From the NCBI GenBank assembly GCA_051746745.1, contig JBNJFJ010000003.1, positions 1 to 62,037 of the forward strand: a DNA stretch of 62,037 nucleotides. Direction: 5' to 3'. Numbering within the stretch: position 1 is the stretch's first letter; each line of letters begins with the position of its first letter. Both the position numbers and the translations under genes were made by a program. Positions 52,750 through 61,676 of the stretch are shown here, one piece after another. Under the pieces are notes generated by a model. It was not told the DNA's origin, made no database searches, and saw only the letters and a program-made list of their open reading frames with translations. The DNA comes from Halolactibacillus sp051746745 (GTDB lineage Bacteria; Bacillota; Bacilli; Bacillales; Amphibacillaceae).

Positions 52750-53259
52750 TTAATCTTTACCTCGGCGCATTTTTTCTAACGCCTCCCAAGTCTCAGGATC
52801 AATGATCGGATTACGCGTTATTTGTTTGTTCTGATAGTCTTCTAAATCTTCTAAAATCTCTCGTTGAATATGTCCCACTTCCAACTTCAGCTCACGCGCA
52901 CTTTTACGGTAAGCCCCTTGTTGAAAGATGGTACGCTGTTCAGCATAATCAGACGTTGCCACATACACTTTCGTTTTTACATTTTTTAACGACTTCACTA
53001 ACCGTTCAATACATTCATCGGCGGTTTCTTTTTCTTTTGTATAAATCACTTCGACACCAAACCGGTCCTCATTTGAACCTAACCCTTTGACTTCATAAGC
53101 ATCGAACACAACAATCACACGGTAACCCCGATACGCTTTATACTCCGCCATCTTTTCAATCAACAATTTTCGCGCTTGATCAAGGTCCTTATCCCTTAGG
53201 CGACTGAGTTCATCCCAGTCGCCAATAATGTTATAACCATCGACAAGTAACACATCCAT
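52750..53259 (-). CDS. rae1: Rae1/YacP NYN-domain endoribonuclease
   Basis: 169 residues of the NYN/PIN-like fold: acidic motifs DVLLVDGYNIIGDW and VIVVFDAY, then VYVATSDYAEQ. The B. subtilis homologue cuts mRNA in the ribosomal A site. It overlaps rlmB by one base. Confidence 0.93.
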   Translation of the reverse strand: MDVLLVDGYNIIGDWDELSRLRDKDLDQARKLLIEKMAEYKAYRGYRVIVVFDAYEVKGLGSNEDRFGVEVIYTKEKETADECIERLVKSLKNVKTKVYVATSDYAEQRTIFQQGAYRKSARELKLEVGHIQREILEDLEDYQNKQITRNPIIDPETWEALEKMRRGKD

Positions 53260-54005
53260 TACGCATCACCTAATGGATTCCTTTTTCTGAACACTTCATA
53301 CATCAATAGACTAGCGGCGACCGATGCATTAAGTGATGACACTTTCCCTGTCATTCCGAGCTTGATCGTCCAATCGCACTTTTCTCTGACTAAGCGGCTC
53401 ATACCTTTGCCTTCGTTACCAATCACTAACGCTAGCGGCATATCACCTTCTAATTCCCGGTAGTCTTTATCCGCTTCTGCTTCTGTGCCAACGACCCACA
53501 CGTTACGCTCTTTAAGCTCATCAATCGTTTTTGCAATATTCGTTACCCGAACAACCGGTACATATTCAATCGCACCCGCAGACGTTTTAGCAACCGTGGC
53601 GGTCAGACCAACAGCCCGGCGCTTTGGAATGATGACCCCATGACAACCAGCCGCATCGGCCGTACGTAAAATCGATCCTAAGTTATGCGGGTCTTCAATC
53701 TCATCTAAGATCATAAAGAAGGGGGCTTCCTCTTTTTCTTCTGCTACCTTGAATAAATCATCTAATTCATAGTAGCGATACGCCGCCACACTTGCGACAA
53801 TCCCTTGGTGTTGCCCTTCAACAAGTTGATCAAGTTTTTTCTTTGGTACTTTTTTAACAATCACACCCGCTTCTTTAGCTAAACGCATTAATTGCTGGGT
53901 TGTTTTTGGATTCAATTGATCTTGAATAAATAATTTATTAATCGATCGGCCGCTTTTTAACGCTTCAGTGACGGGGTTCTTTCCGATAATCCATTCATCA
54001 TTCAT
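53259..54005 (-). CDS. rlmB: 23S rRNA (guanosine-2'-O)-methyltransferase RlmB
   Basis: 248 residues of the SpoU/TrmH family. An N-terminal substrate-binding domain (IIGKNPVTEALKSGRSINKL) is followed by the knotted domain with DEIEDPHNLGSILRTADAAG, VIGNEGKGMSRLV and GKVSSLNASVAASLL. It overlaps mrnC by four bases. Confidence 0.96.
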   Translation of the reverse strand: MNDEWIIGKNPVTEALKSGRSINKLFIQDQLNPKTTQQLMRLAKEAGVIVKKVPKKKLDQLVEGQHQGIVASVAAYRYYELDDLFKVAEEKEEAPFFMILDEIEDPHNLGSILRTADAAGCHGVIIPKRRAVGLTATVAKTSAGAIEYVPVVRVTNIAKTIDELKERNVWVVGTEAEADKDYRELEGDMPLALVIGNEGKGMSRLVREKCDWTIKLGMTGKVSSLNASVAASLLMYEVFRKRNPLGDA

Positions 54006-54409
54006 GTTGTTTCACTTCCTTTTTCTATATAGTTGATGGCCGCTTCTACTAGCCACATCAATCGGTCATGATTGTCTAAAAAGTAATGATAGCCGAGTAA
54101 CGCTTCAAACGCGGTCGAATAGCGGTACGTCATGATATCCGTATTTTTCGGTACTGAGCCGGATTTTGCATTACGCCCGCGCCTGACGACACCTTGCTCA
54201 TCTTCATCAAGTAACCCACCATCTAGCCAGTGCCGTAATACTTTCGCTTGTTGTTTTGCTTGAACGAACCTTACAGCTGATTTATGCAACGCGTTAACAT
54301 TTACTTTACCTTGGCGGAGGAGATAGTCACGGACATAGTACTCGTAGACAACATCCCCCATATAGGCGAGAGCTAAACTTTTCATCTGTAAAACATGTAT
54401 TTTCTCCAT
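54002..54409 (-). CDS. mrnC: Mini-ribonuclease III
   Basis: 135 residues, an RNase III catalytic domain lacking the dsRNA-binding domain. LALAYMGDVVYEYYVRDYLL carries the catalytic aspartate and glutamate pattern; FEALLGYHYF is the second motif. Matures 23S rRNA ends. Lies three bases after cysS. Confidence 0.95.
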   Translation of the reverse strand: MEKIHVLQMKSLALAYMGDVVYEYYVRDYLLRQGKVNVNALHKSAVRFVQAKQQAKVLRHWLDGGLLDEDEQGVVRRGRNAKSGSVPKNTDIMTYRYSTAFEALLGYHYFLDNHDRLMWLVEAAINYIEKGSETT

Positions 54410-54412
54410 CGC

Positions 54413-55804
54413 TTAACCCCGACGCCAGCGTGTGCCATTGGCAGTATCTTCTAAAATGATATTTTCTGCTTTTAATTGATCACGAATCTCATCAGCCCGA
54501 TTAAAATCACGATTTTTACGCGCTTCTTCCCGCTCAACTAACAGTTGGTCAATCTCTTCATCAAGCAGTTCTTCCTCTACCTCTATTTCTAAACCTAATA
54601 CGTCAAAGAAGCGATTCAGCATCTCAAGAAAAGCTTCTAAGTCAGCTGTTTGAACGACAGTATTTGCGAGATACGTATTGATTACTTTAACCGCATCAAA
54701 AATCACCGCAATCGCGTTAGCCGTATTAAAATCATCGTCCATCGCTGTTTCAAACTTAGCCGTCAGGTCGGCAATGTCAGTTGATACAGACAATTCTCCA
54801 GAAGTTGCTGTACTTAAGCGCTCTACTAAACTTTTAACCGTATTCTCAATGCGTTTCAGTCCTTGTTCCGATTGCTTAATGAGCTCATGACTAAAGTTAA
54901 TTGGGCTACGGTAATGCACGCTCAACATAAAGAAGCGCAACAACACGCCAGAATACTGATCAATTAACTCACGCGCTAATACGACATTGCCGATTGATTT
55001 CGACATTTTCTCATTATCAATATTAATATAGCCGTTATGCATCCAGTAATGACTAAACGGATGGCCATTGCACGCTTCTGACTGGGCGATTTCATTTTCA
55101 TGGTGTGGGAAGGTTAAATCTTGTCCACCCGCATGAATATCAATCGTCTCACCTAAGTGTTCTTTCGCCATCGCTGAACATTCAATATGCCAACCCGGGC
55201 GACCATGTCCGAATGGACTTTCCCAGTAAGCTTCGTCTGGCTTCGCCTTCTTCCATAGGGCAAAGTCAATCGGATCCTCTTTCCTCGCGTCTACATCAAC
55301 ACGTGCTCCGCTCTTTAAATCATCAAGCGACTGGTGACTGAGCTTCCCGTATGCTTCAAACTTTCGCGCTCTAAAATACACATCACCCTCTGATTGATAA
55401 GCAAAACCTTTATCAATCAGTGTTTGGATAAAGGTAATGATCCCATCCATCGACTCGGTCACCCGCGGGTAGACCGTCGCTTCCTTTACCCCTAAGCGAG
55501 TCACATCTTCTTGATACGCCGCAATATATTGATCACTTAATTGTTTTAAGTCCATACCCGCTTCTTTTGCGGCATGAATGATTTTATCATCGACATCAGT
55601 AAAGTTTAACACATACGTCACCTGATAGCCGCGGTACTCCAAATACCGTCTAACTGTATCGAACACGATTGCAGGTCTGGCATTACCAATATGGATATAG
55701 TTATATACCGTCGGGCCACAGACATACATACGGACGTGTCCCGGTTCAATCGATTCAAAGGTTTCTTTTTGACGGGTTAATGTATTATATAATCGAATCG
55801 TCAT
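54413..55804 (-). CDS. cysS: Cysteinyl-tRNA synthetase
   Basis: 463 residues. HIGH-type motif HIGNARPAIVF near 38, zinc-site residues including WHIECSAM near 206, HHENEIAQSEA, and KMSKSIGN near 266. Standard length. It overlaps cysE by four bases (ATGA). Expression is controlled by the T-box upstream of cysE. Confidence 0.98.
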   Translation of the reverse strand: MTIRLYNTLTRQKETFESIEPGHVRMYVCGPTVYNYIHIGNARPAIVFDTVRRYLEYRGYQVTYVLNFTDVDDKIIHAAKEAGMDLKQLSDQYIAAYQEDVTRLGVKEATVYPRVTESMDGIITFIQTLIDKGFAYQSEGDVYFRARKFEAYGKLSHQSLDDLKSGARVDVDARKEDPIDFALWKKAKPDEAYWESPFGHGRPGWHIECSAMAKEHLGETIDIHAGGQDLTFPHHENEIAQSEACNGHPFSHYWMHNGYINIDNEKMSKSIGNVVLARELIDQYSGVLLRFFMLSVHYRSPINFSHELIKQSEQGLKRIENTVKSLVERLSTATSGELSVSTDIADLTAKFETAMDDDFNTANAIAVIFDAVKVINTYLANTVVQTADLEAFLEMLNRFFDVLGLEIEVEEELLDEEIDQLLVEREEARKNRDFNRADEIRDQLKAENIILEDTANGTRWRRG

Positions 55805-56454
55805 GATTTGTTCGTCTCCTTTAATTCCTGTAATTCTTGTCTTAACCGGCGGACGTCATCTTTTAGTTCTTCTAAGCAATCATCAACGGGATCAGGTAAT
55901 TTATTGTGTTGTAAATCGCGTTTGATTTTCTTGCCATTTTGCATGACGACGTGTCCCGGAATCCCAACAACGGTTGAATAATCGGGTACATCTTTTAACA
56001 CAACCGAGCCGGCACCAATTTTAGATTCTTCACCAATCGTAATCGCCCCAAGTACCTTAGCCCCTGAAGCGACTAACACATGATTTTTCAACGTCGGGTG
56101 CCGCTTACCTTTTTCTTTTCCTGTTCCACCTAAGGTGACCCCTTGATAGATGGTGACATTGTCACCAATCTCACACGTCTCACCAATCACAACACCCATG
56201 CCGTGATCAATAAAGAACCGGCGACCAATTTTAGCACCTGGGTGAATTTCTACGCCGGTAAAAAATCGACTGATTTGCGAGATGACGCGCGCAATAAAGA
56301 AAAATTTCTTCCGGTAAAAAATATGCGCGAGCCGATGCGACCAAACCGCATGGAGGCCGGCATACGTTAAAATGACTTCTACATAAGACCGAGCCGCTGG
56401 GTCTTGGTCGAAGATGACATCTACATCTTCTTTTAATTGTTTAAAAAAACGCAC
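55801..56454 (-). CDS. cysE: Serine O-acetyltransferase
   Basis: 217 residues, first step of cysteine synthesis. The N-terminal helical part (DQDPAARSYVEVILTYAG) is followed by left-handed beta-helix repeats with RRFFIDHGMGVVIGETCEIG and LGGTGKEKGKRHPT. The start is GTG, seven bases after GAGGTG; the TTG one codon upstream is too close. Confidence 0.96.
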   Translation of the reverse strand: MRFFKQLKEDVDVIFDQDPAARSYVEVILTYAGLHAVWSHRLAHIFYRKKFFFIARVISQISRFFTGVEIHPGAKIGRRFFIDHGMGVVIGETCEIGDNVTIYQGVTLGGTGKEKGKRHPTLKNHVLVASGAKVLGAITIGEESKIGAGSVVLKDVPDYSTVVGIPGHVVMQNGKKIKRDLQHNKLPDPVDDCLEELKDDVRRLRQELQELKETNKS

Positions 56455-56484
56455 CAATCTTCACCTCTTTTTCTCACCTAAAAG

Positions 56485-56720
56485 TAAAAAAGCGCCTCTG
56501 TGACAAATAGGCACAGAGACGCCTTATAGCGTGGTTCCACTCTGTTTAGGTTTTAAACCCCAAACTCTTTGGTTGATAACGGTCAACCCAACCGCTCTAG
56601 TCTACTTCTTTGTTCAACTAAAGACTCCGAGGGGCAACAACACGCACAAGCAACTCATCACTTCCAGCCTAGGTGACGTTCTCTAGTCATTGCTTTCTTT
56701 GCTTGTTGATTCCTCATCTA
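56485..56720 (-). promoter_or_regulatory. T-box riboswitch upstream of cysE-cysS
   Basis: The minus strand carries the invariant T-box core AGAGTGGAACCACGC (56529-56543). It is directly followed by an intrinsic terminator, GGCGTCTCTGTG-N7-CACAGAGGCGC and Ts (56485-56524). Stem I and the linker occupy the preceding 150 nt. UGC triplets compatible with a cysteine specifier occur there, but I could not fold Stem I to fix the specifier loop. Cys-tRNA sensing is inferred from the downstream genes. Confidence 0.9.
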
Positions 56721-56746
56721 CGTGATTTATTTATTCTTTTGATAGT

Positions 56747-58219
56747 CTATTCTTCTACATCTTGATGTAGTACTTGACGTAAACGGGTCGATACAACATC
56801 CAGGCCTAACAGCGCAATTGCTTGTGGCAATTCTGGTCCATGCATTTGACCCGTTGTTGCAACGCGGATTGGCATAAATAAGCCCTTGCCTTTTACACCG
56901 GTTGCTTTTTGGGTGTGCTTAATTGCCGCTTTAATTTCAGCCGCTTCAAACGATTCTAATGCGACTAATTCGGTTAAGAAGTGGCTAAGGACGATCGAAA
57001 CATCCTCACCTGAGAGAATCTCTTCTTCTTTTTCACCATGACTGATTTCTTCTTGGAAGAACAGTTCAGTGAGTTCAACAATTTCTTGACCGTAACTTAA
57101 TTGATCCTTATACAGTAAGATGACCGCTTCTGCCCAGTTTCTTTCATCCGCTGTCATATCTTCTGTTAGTTTCCCTGCCGCAATAAGGTGTGGCATCGCA
57201 AGATCGATGACTTCTTGTGCTGATAGTTGCTTAATATATTGATTGTTCATCCACTTTAATTTCACAGGATCAAAGATCGCCGGTGACGTTGATAAACGTT
57301 TCGCATCAAATATCTCAATAAATTGTTCTTGAGTAAAGATTTCTTCTTCGCCCACTGGTGACCAGCCAAGTAAGGCGATAAAATTAAACATCGCTTCTGG
57401 TAAGTAACCTAAGTTTTTATATTGTTCGATGAACTGTAAAATATGTTGGTCACGCTTCGATAACTTTTTACGGTCTTCATTTAAAATCAATGTCATATGA
57501 CCGTAGCGTGGGGCAGTCCAACCAAACGCTTCAAACACCATCATTTGTTTTGGCGTGTTAGAAATATGTTCTTCTCCGCGTAAGACGTGAGAGATCGCCA
57601 TTAAATGATCATCAATCACGACCGCAAAATTATACGTTGGGACGCCGTCTTTTTTCACGATAACCCAATCGCCAAAGTCACTTGATTGGAAGGTGATGTC
57701 GCCACGCACCATATCATCAAATGTATAGGTTGTCTCTTCCGGTACACGGAAGCGAATACTGTATGAACGGCCTTCTTCTTCAAACGCTTTGATTTGGTCG
57801 TCAGTTAAGTCGCGATGGGCGCCTGAATATTTCGGTACTTCACCGTTTTCGCGCTGCGCTTCTCGTTCTGCTTCTAGTTCTTCTTCTGTCATGTAACATT
57901 TATAGGCAAGACCACGATCAAGTAAGTCTTCTACATATTTATCATAGAGATCTAATCGTTCCATTTGGCGATAAGGGCCGTACTCTCCGCCGATGTCTGC
58001 CCCTTCATCCCATGTAAGACCTAACCATTTTAAGTAGTTTAACTGGCTTTCTTCTCCGCCCTCAACATTACGCTTTTGGTCAGTATCTTCCGTCCGGATA
58101 ATAAATTTTCCGCCTTGATTTTTCGTAAATAAGTAATTAAATAGTGCCGTTCTTGCATTCCCAATGTGTAAGTGTCCTGTTGGACTTGGAGCATAACGTA
58201 CACGCACGTCGTTTGTCAT
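56747..58219 (-). CDS. gltX: Glutamyl-tRNA synthetase
   Basis: 490 residues; YAPSPTGHLHIGNARTALF is the HIGH region and KLSKRDQ the KMSKS equivalent. Bacillales GltX is normally non-discriminating, charging tRNA-Gln too. I start at MTNDVRVRYAP; a second ATG seven codons upstream is possible. It lies upstream of the cys T-box. Confidence 0.97.
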   Translation of the reverse strand: MTNDVRVRYAPSPTGHLHIGNARTALFNYLFTKNQGGKFIIRTEDTDQKRNVEGGEESQLNYLKWLGLTWDEGADIGGEYGPYRQMERLDLYDKYVEDLLDRGLAYKCYMTEEELEAEREAQRENGEVPKYSGAHRDLTDDQIKAFEEEGRSYSIRFRVPEETTYTFDDMVRGDITFQSSDFGDWVIVKKDGVPTYNFAVVIDDHLMAISHVLRGEEHISNTPKQMMVFEAFGWTAPRYGHMTLILNEDRKKLSKRDQHILQFIEQYKNLGYLPEAMFNFIALLGWSPVGEEEIFTQEQFIEIFDAKRLSTSPAIFDPVKLKWMNNQYIKQLSAQEVIDLAMPHLIAAGKLTEDMTADERNWAEAVILLYKDQLSYGQEIVELTELFFQEEISHGEKEEEILSGEDVSIVLSHFLTELVALESFEAAEIKAAIKHTQKATGVKGKGLFMPIRVATTGQMHGPELPQAIALLGLDVVSTRLRQVLHQDVEE

Positions 58220-58324
58220 TTTTGTATGTTCCCCTTTCATTATTTCCGCATATCCTTTTTTATTTTATCACTTTTTCTCATGTTTTGCCTTAAATATGCG
58301 TGATTTCTCTTATTTAAGGTCACG

Positions 58325-58354
58325 AAGAAAAAGTGATAACGCTCGTTATCACTT
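58325..58354 (-). terminator. Terminator of radA-yacL
   Basis: AAGTGATAAC-GAGC-GTTATCACTT followed by TTTCTTC on the minus strand, 27 nt after yacL. Confidence 0.85.
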
Positions 58355-58380
58355 CACTCTTCTTTATTGTTATACCTTTT

Positions 58381-59484
58381 TTATTGAACTTTTTCAAGTG
58401 CTTTTGGCTTGGCAAAGATCATCCGACCGGCCGATGTTTGTAAGACACTTGTAATTAAAACGTCAATCGTTTGATGGATATAATTACGGCCTTCTTCTAC
58501 AACAATCATCGTACCGTCATCTAAGTACGCCACCCCTTGATTTTGTTCTTTTCCGTCTTTAATTACTTGAACGACAAGCTCTTCGCCTGGTAAGACAACC
58601 GGCTTCACCGCATTGGCTAAGTCATTAATATTTAAGACGGGGACATTTTGAAACTCACAGACTTTATTTAAGTTAAAGTCATTGGTCACGACAATCCCGT
58701 CCATCACTTTAGCAAGTTTCACCAATTTACTATCGACTTCTTGAATCTCTTCAAAGTCACCGTCATACATCTCGACGTCGACATCAATTTCTTTTTGAAG
58801 ACGATTTAACACATCCAGTCCACGACGACCACGGTTACGTTTTAGGGCATCAGATGAATCAGCAATGTGTTGTAATTCTTCTAATACAAACATTGGAATC
58901 ACAAGCGTCCCTTCTAAAAAGGCCGTTTGACAGATGTCTGCGATCCGACCGTCAATAATGACCGACGTATCAAGTAACTTTGGTTTCACACTTGGCTTTT
59001 TATTTTCTTCCTCTTTATTATCCGCTTTTTGGTCCTTATCTTTTTTCTGGATTAAGAATAAAAATTCATCCCGGCGTCTAAAGCCGACTTGGAACCCTAA
59101 ATATCCGAGTAAGGCCGTGACGAATAACGGACCGACTTGAGATATCACAAGAACCTCAAAGTCTTGGATTGGCTGGGAAATAAAATAAGCAATGACTAAC
59201 CCGAAAATTAATCCAAAACCCCCAAAAAATAAATTTGTTAACGGTGCTTTCATCAGCACCTCCTCAAACCATTGAATAAACTCTACGATGTGGTCAACAA
59301 ACCAAAAAGATAATAAATATAAAATAAGTGCACCTAAGACGAGACCTACATACGGAGCAATATACACCCGGTCAATAAAACTGCCGTTTAAAAACTCAAC
59401 CGCATTTACTAACAACGGAAAATATAAAAATCCAATCGTTCCCCCAGTGACCAGTATAAACAATTGCACAAATCTTTTTAGCAC
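58381..59484 (-). CDS. yacL: PIN/TRAM-domain membrane protein YacL
   Basis: 367 residues. Four membrane segments occupy residues 1-150, followed by a charged linker (KKDKDQKADNKEEENKK). The PIN nuclease domain has acidic residues in LLDTSVIIDGRIADI and VVTNDFNLNKVCE, and a C-terminal TRAM domain follows. Physiological substrate unknown. The start is taken as GTG, eight bases after AGGGGG (MLKRFVQLFIL). In Bacillus disA lies between radA and this gene and ispD-ispF follow it; none is here. Confidence 0.9.
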   Translation of the reverse strand: MLKRFVQLFILVTGGTIGFLYFPLLVNAVEFLNGSFIDRVYIAPYVGLVLGALILYLLSFWFVDHIVEFIQWFEEVLMKAPLTNLFFGGFGLIFGLVIAYFISQPIQDFEVLVISQVGPLFVTALLGYLGFQVGFRRRDEFLFLIQKKDKDQKADNKEEENKKPSVKPKLLDTSVIIDGRIADICQTAFLEGTLVIPMFVLEELQHIADSSDALKRNRGRRGLDVLNRLQKEIDVDVEMYDGDFEEIQEVDSKLVKLAKVMDGIVVTNDFNLNKVCEFQNVPVLNINDLANAVKPVVLPGEELVVQVIKDGKEQNQGVAYLDDGTMIVVEEGRNYIHQTIDVLITSVLQTSAGRMIFAKPKALEKVQ

Positions 59485-59591
59485 CACATTCACCCCCTTA
59501 TACATAATTGTCTGACACTTAAAGTGTAGTCAGCTTTTTCTTATTTTAATCATCAAGATGAGAAAAATCCTACTTATTCATTTAAAAAATA

Positions 59592-60959
59592 TCATTCATT
59601 CAATGTCGCTTTTAATGCTTGTTGGATGGACTCAACCCCGATGACTTCGATATCATCCTTAATCACCAAATCATCCACATTACGCTTTGGAATAATCGCC
59701 CGTTTAAAGCCGAGCTTGGCCGCTTCTTGAATACGTTGTTCCATCCGTGATACGCGGCGAATTTCTCCGGTTAAGCCAACTTCACCAATTAAGACATCGT
59801 GCGCGCGACACGGCTTGTTTTTAAAGCTCGAGGCGATACTAATCGCAACAGCTAAATCAATCGCCGGTTCATCTAATTTCACACCACCCGCTACTTTAAC
59901 ATACGCATCTTGATTTTGCATCATCAGACCTACACGTTTTTCTAACACCGCCATTAAGAGCGGCACCCGGTTATGATCAATCCCCGTTGCCATACGGCGC
60001 GGATTACCAAAACTTGTCGGTGAAATCAGCGACTGAATTTCAACAAGCACCGGACGCGTTCCTTCCATTGACGCGACAACACAAGAGCCCGCAACGCCTT
60101 CTGAACGTTCTTCTAAAAAGATTTCAGATGGGTTCATGACTTCCTTTAAGCCTTCTTCTTTCATTTCGAAAATACCCATCTCATTCGTACTACCAAAACG
60201 ATTTTTCACCCCGCGTAAAATTCTAAAACTGTGGTGACGCTCGCCTTCAAAATATAAAACAACATCAACCATATGTTCAAGCATCCGTGGACCAGCAATG
60301 GCGCCTTCTTTGGTCACGTGTCCGACAATAAAAATCGGGATATGTTTCGTTTTCGCAATCCGCATTAACTCGCTTGTACATTCCCTTACTTGCGAGACAC
60401 TTCCAGGTGCACTGGTGACTTCATCTTTGAAAATCGTTTGAATCGAATCAATCACGATAAAGTCCGGCGACAGTTGTTCAATTTGAGCTTTAATTAAGTT
60501 CAAGTTCGTTTCTGATAGAACATAAAGTTCATCACTCATCGCCCCGAGACGATCGGCTCTTAGCTTCGTCTGACGTGTCGATTCCTCACCTGAGATATAT
60601 AACACCGTCACCTTTTTATCTGCGAGTTGTTGCGAGATTTGCAGGAGCAGGGTAGACTTCCCAATCCCTGGATCCCCACCAATTAAAACGAGTGACCCCG
60701 GCACAATCCCACCACCTAACACGCGGTTAAACTCTGGCATTTGGGTTAACACTCTTGTCTCTTCTTTCGTTTCAATCGAGGTGATTTTTTCTGGTTTTTG
60801 ACTTGTATTTGAACCAATCCCGGTATGTTTCGGGGAGGATGTGACCACCATTTCTTCTACTAATGTATTCCATTGTTGGCAACTGGGGCATTTCCCCATC
60901 CATTTTGCACTTTCGTATCCACATTCTTGACAGACAAATCGTGTTTTTGACTTTGCCAT
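59592..60959 (-). CDS. radA: DNA repair protein RadA/Sms
   Basis: 455 residues. The N-terminal zinc finger is CQECGYESAKWMGKCPSC, the RecA-like Walker A GDPGIGKST, the family motif KNRFGSTNEMG, and a C-terminal Lon-protease-like domain. Promotes branch migration in recombination and transformation. A TATAAT-like -10 lies 21 nt upstream (60980-60985) with a poor -35. Upstream neighbours ctsR-mcsAB-clpC are replaced by pseudogene debris. Confidence 0.97.
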   Translation of the reverse strand: MAKSKTRFVCQECGYESAKWMGKCPSCQQWNTLVEEMVVTSSPKHTGIGSNTSQKPEKITSIETKEETRVLTQMPEFNRVLGGGIVPGSLVLIGGDPGIGKSTLLLQISQQLADKKVTVLYISGEESTRQTKLRADRLGAMSDELYVLSETNLNLIKAQIEQLSPDFIVIDSIQTIFKDEVTSAPGSVSQVRECTSELMRIAKTKHIPIFIVGHVTKEGAIAGPRMLEHMVDVVLYFEGERHHSFRILRGVKNRFGSTNEMGIFEMKEEGLKEVMNPSEIFLEERSEGVAGSCVVASMEGTRPVLVEIQSLISPTSFGNPRRMATGIDHNRVPLLMAVLEKRVGLMMQNQDAYVKVAGGVKLDEPAIDLAVAISIASSFKNKPCRAHDVLIGEVGLTGEIRRVSRMEQRIQEAAKLGFKRAIIPKRNVDDLVIKDDIEVIGVESIQQALKATLNE

Positions 60960-61121
60960 AGACTCACCTCTTATTTGTTATTATACATGAAATCACGTCC
61001 GCCATGGTTACAAACCGATAAATTAATTGTGTAAAAAAGATGGAATTTTTCATTTTTATTTTGTTTGATACGGTGGATTAATGTAAAAAACACCCCTGTC
61101 TAAGCTTTTCTTGAAAAAACG

Positions 61122-61149
61122 ACAAAAAAGACACCTCTTTAAGGCGTCT
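61122..61149 (-). terminator. Terminator of the acyl-CoA synthetase remnant
   Basis: AGACGCCT-TAAAG-AGGTGTCT then TTTTTTG on the minus strand (one G-U pair), seven bases after the original stop codon. Preserved although the gene is dead; it now shields radA from element transcription. Confidence 0.75.
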
Positions 61150-61155
61150 GCATGA

Positions 61156-61461
61156 CTATGACGACTGAACTAAATATTCTCGCTGCTTTAATTCTCTTCG
61201 TAAAATTTTTCCTCTAATTTGTGTTTATGGCAAATCCTCAAGCACAGTGATTTCTTTTGGAGCACTGTGGAAGGAGAGCTGATGTTTCACGAATACTTTA
61301 ATCTCTTCTATTAAATCCTCCGTCTCAATGAAGTGCTCATTAAGTGTAATAAAAACTTTCACAACCTCACCACTGACCTTATCTGGTTTTCCAATCACAC
61401 CCGCTTCTTTTACCGCTGGGTGTTTAACTAAGGCACTTTCTACTTCGAATGGACCAATCCG
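61156..61461 (-). pseudogene. 3' remnant of an AMP-binding acyl-CoA synthetase gene
   Basis: About 100 codons of the C-terminal domain of an acetyl/acyl-CoA synthetase: RIGPFEVESALVKHPAVKEA, VIGKPDKVSGEVVKVFITLN, and after the stop RGKILRRELKQREY, which retains the catalytic-lysine motif. A TAA replaces the expected lysine codon at 61225-61227. The N-terminal 400 or so residues are missing; the sequence joins a metY fragment at 61462. Confidence 0.85.
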
Positions 61462-61589
61462 CTCACAACGTGCTTTTCAAATGCCTCGACGGTTGGATTA
61501 CCAATCCGCGAATAAATATTGCCGGCCTCTTCTAAGCTAAATAACCTTTCTACATGTGTCGTATCTTGAAATACAAACGAGGTTGATTA
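61462..61589 (-). pseudogene. Internal fragment of metY (O-acetylhomoserine sulfhydrylase)
   Basis: About 42 codons reading TSFVFQDTTHVERLFSLEEA then GNIYSRIGNPTVEAFEKHVV, diagnostic of the N-terminal PLP-enzyme region of MetY/MetB. Both ends are broken: the 5' side abuts the transposon end, the 3' side is fused out of frame to the synthetase remnant. No start, stop or catalytic lysine remains. Confidence 0.85.
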
Positions 61590-61676
61590 TTGAACTACCC
61601 CCACCAAACATTCTCACGAATGTTTGAAGAAGGGGATTCCATAAGGACACTCTAACGGCGACCCATGCTCGTTCAA
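61590..61676 (-). ncRNA. Probable right end and omega-RNA 3' part of an IS200/IS605-type element
   Basis: Downstream of the TnpB-related frame the minus strand reads GAGCATGGGTCGCCGTTAGA and GGAATCCCC, then a perfect hairpin CAAACATTC-GTGA-GAATGTTTG (61605-61626), then GGTGGGGGTAGTTCAA. The element probably ends at this TTCAA (61590-61594), like the TCAA right-cleavage sites remembered for IS608. CCCC and GGGGG could pair as a pseudoknot. TnpB omega-RNAs come from exactly this region. Confidence 0.5.

Larger units (their letters stand above)
60960..61676. other. Gene-free decay region upstream of radA
   Basis: 717 nt with no intact gene. In order it holds the radA promoter region, a terminator, an acyl-CoA synthetase remnant, a metY remnant and the right end of an IS200/IS605-type element; each is listed separately. 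Confidence 0.8.

Noticed and set aside
61328..61540. 70-residue plus-strand frame in the decay region
   Set aside because: Antisense to the synthetase and metY remnants, whose family signatures read clearly on the minus strand.
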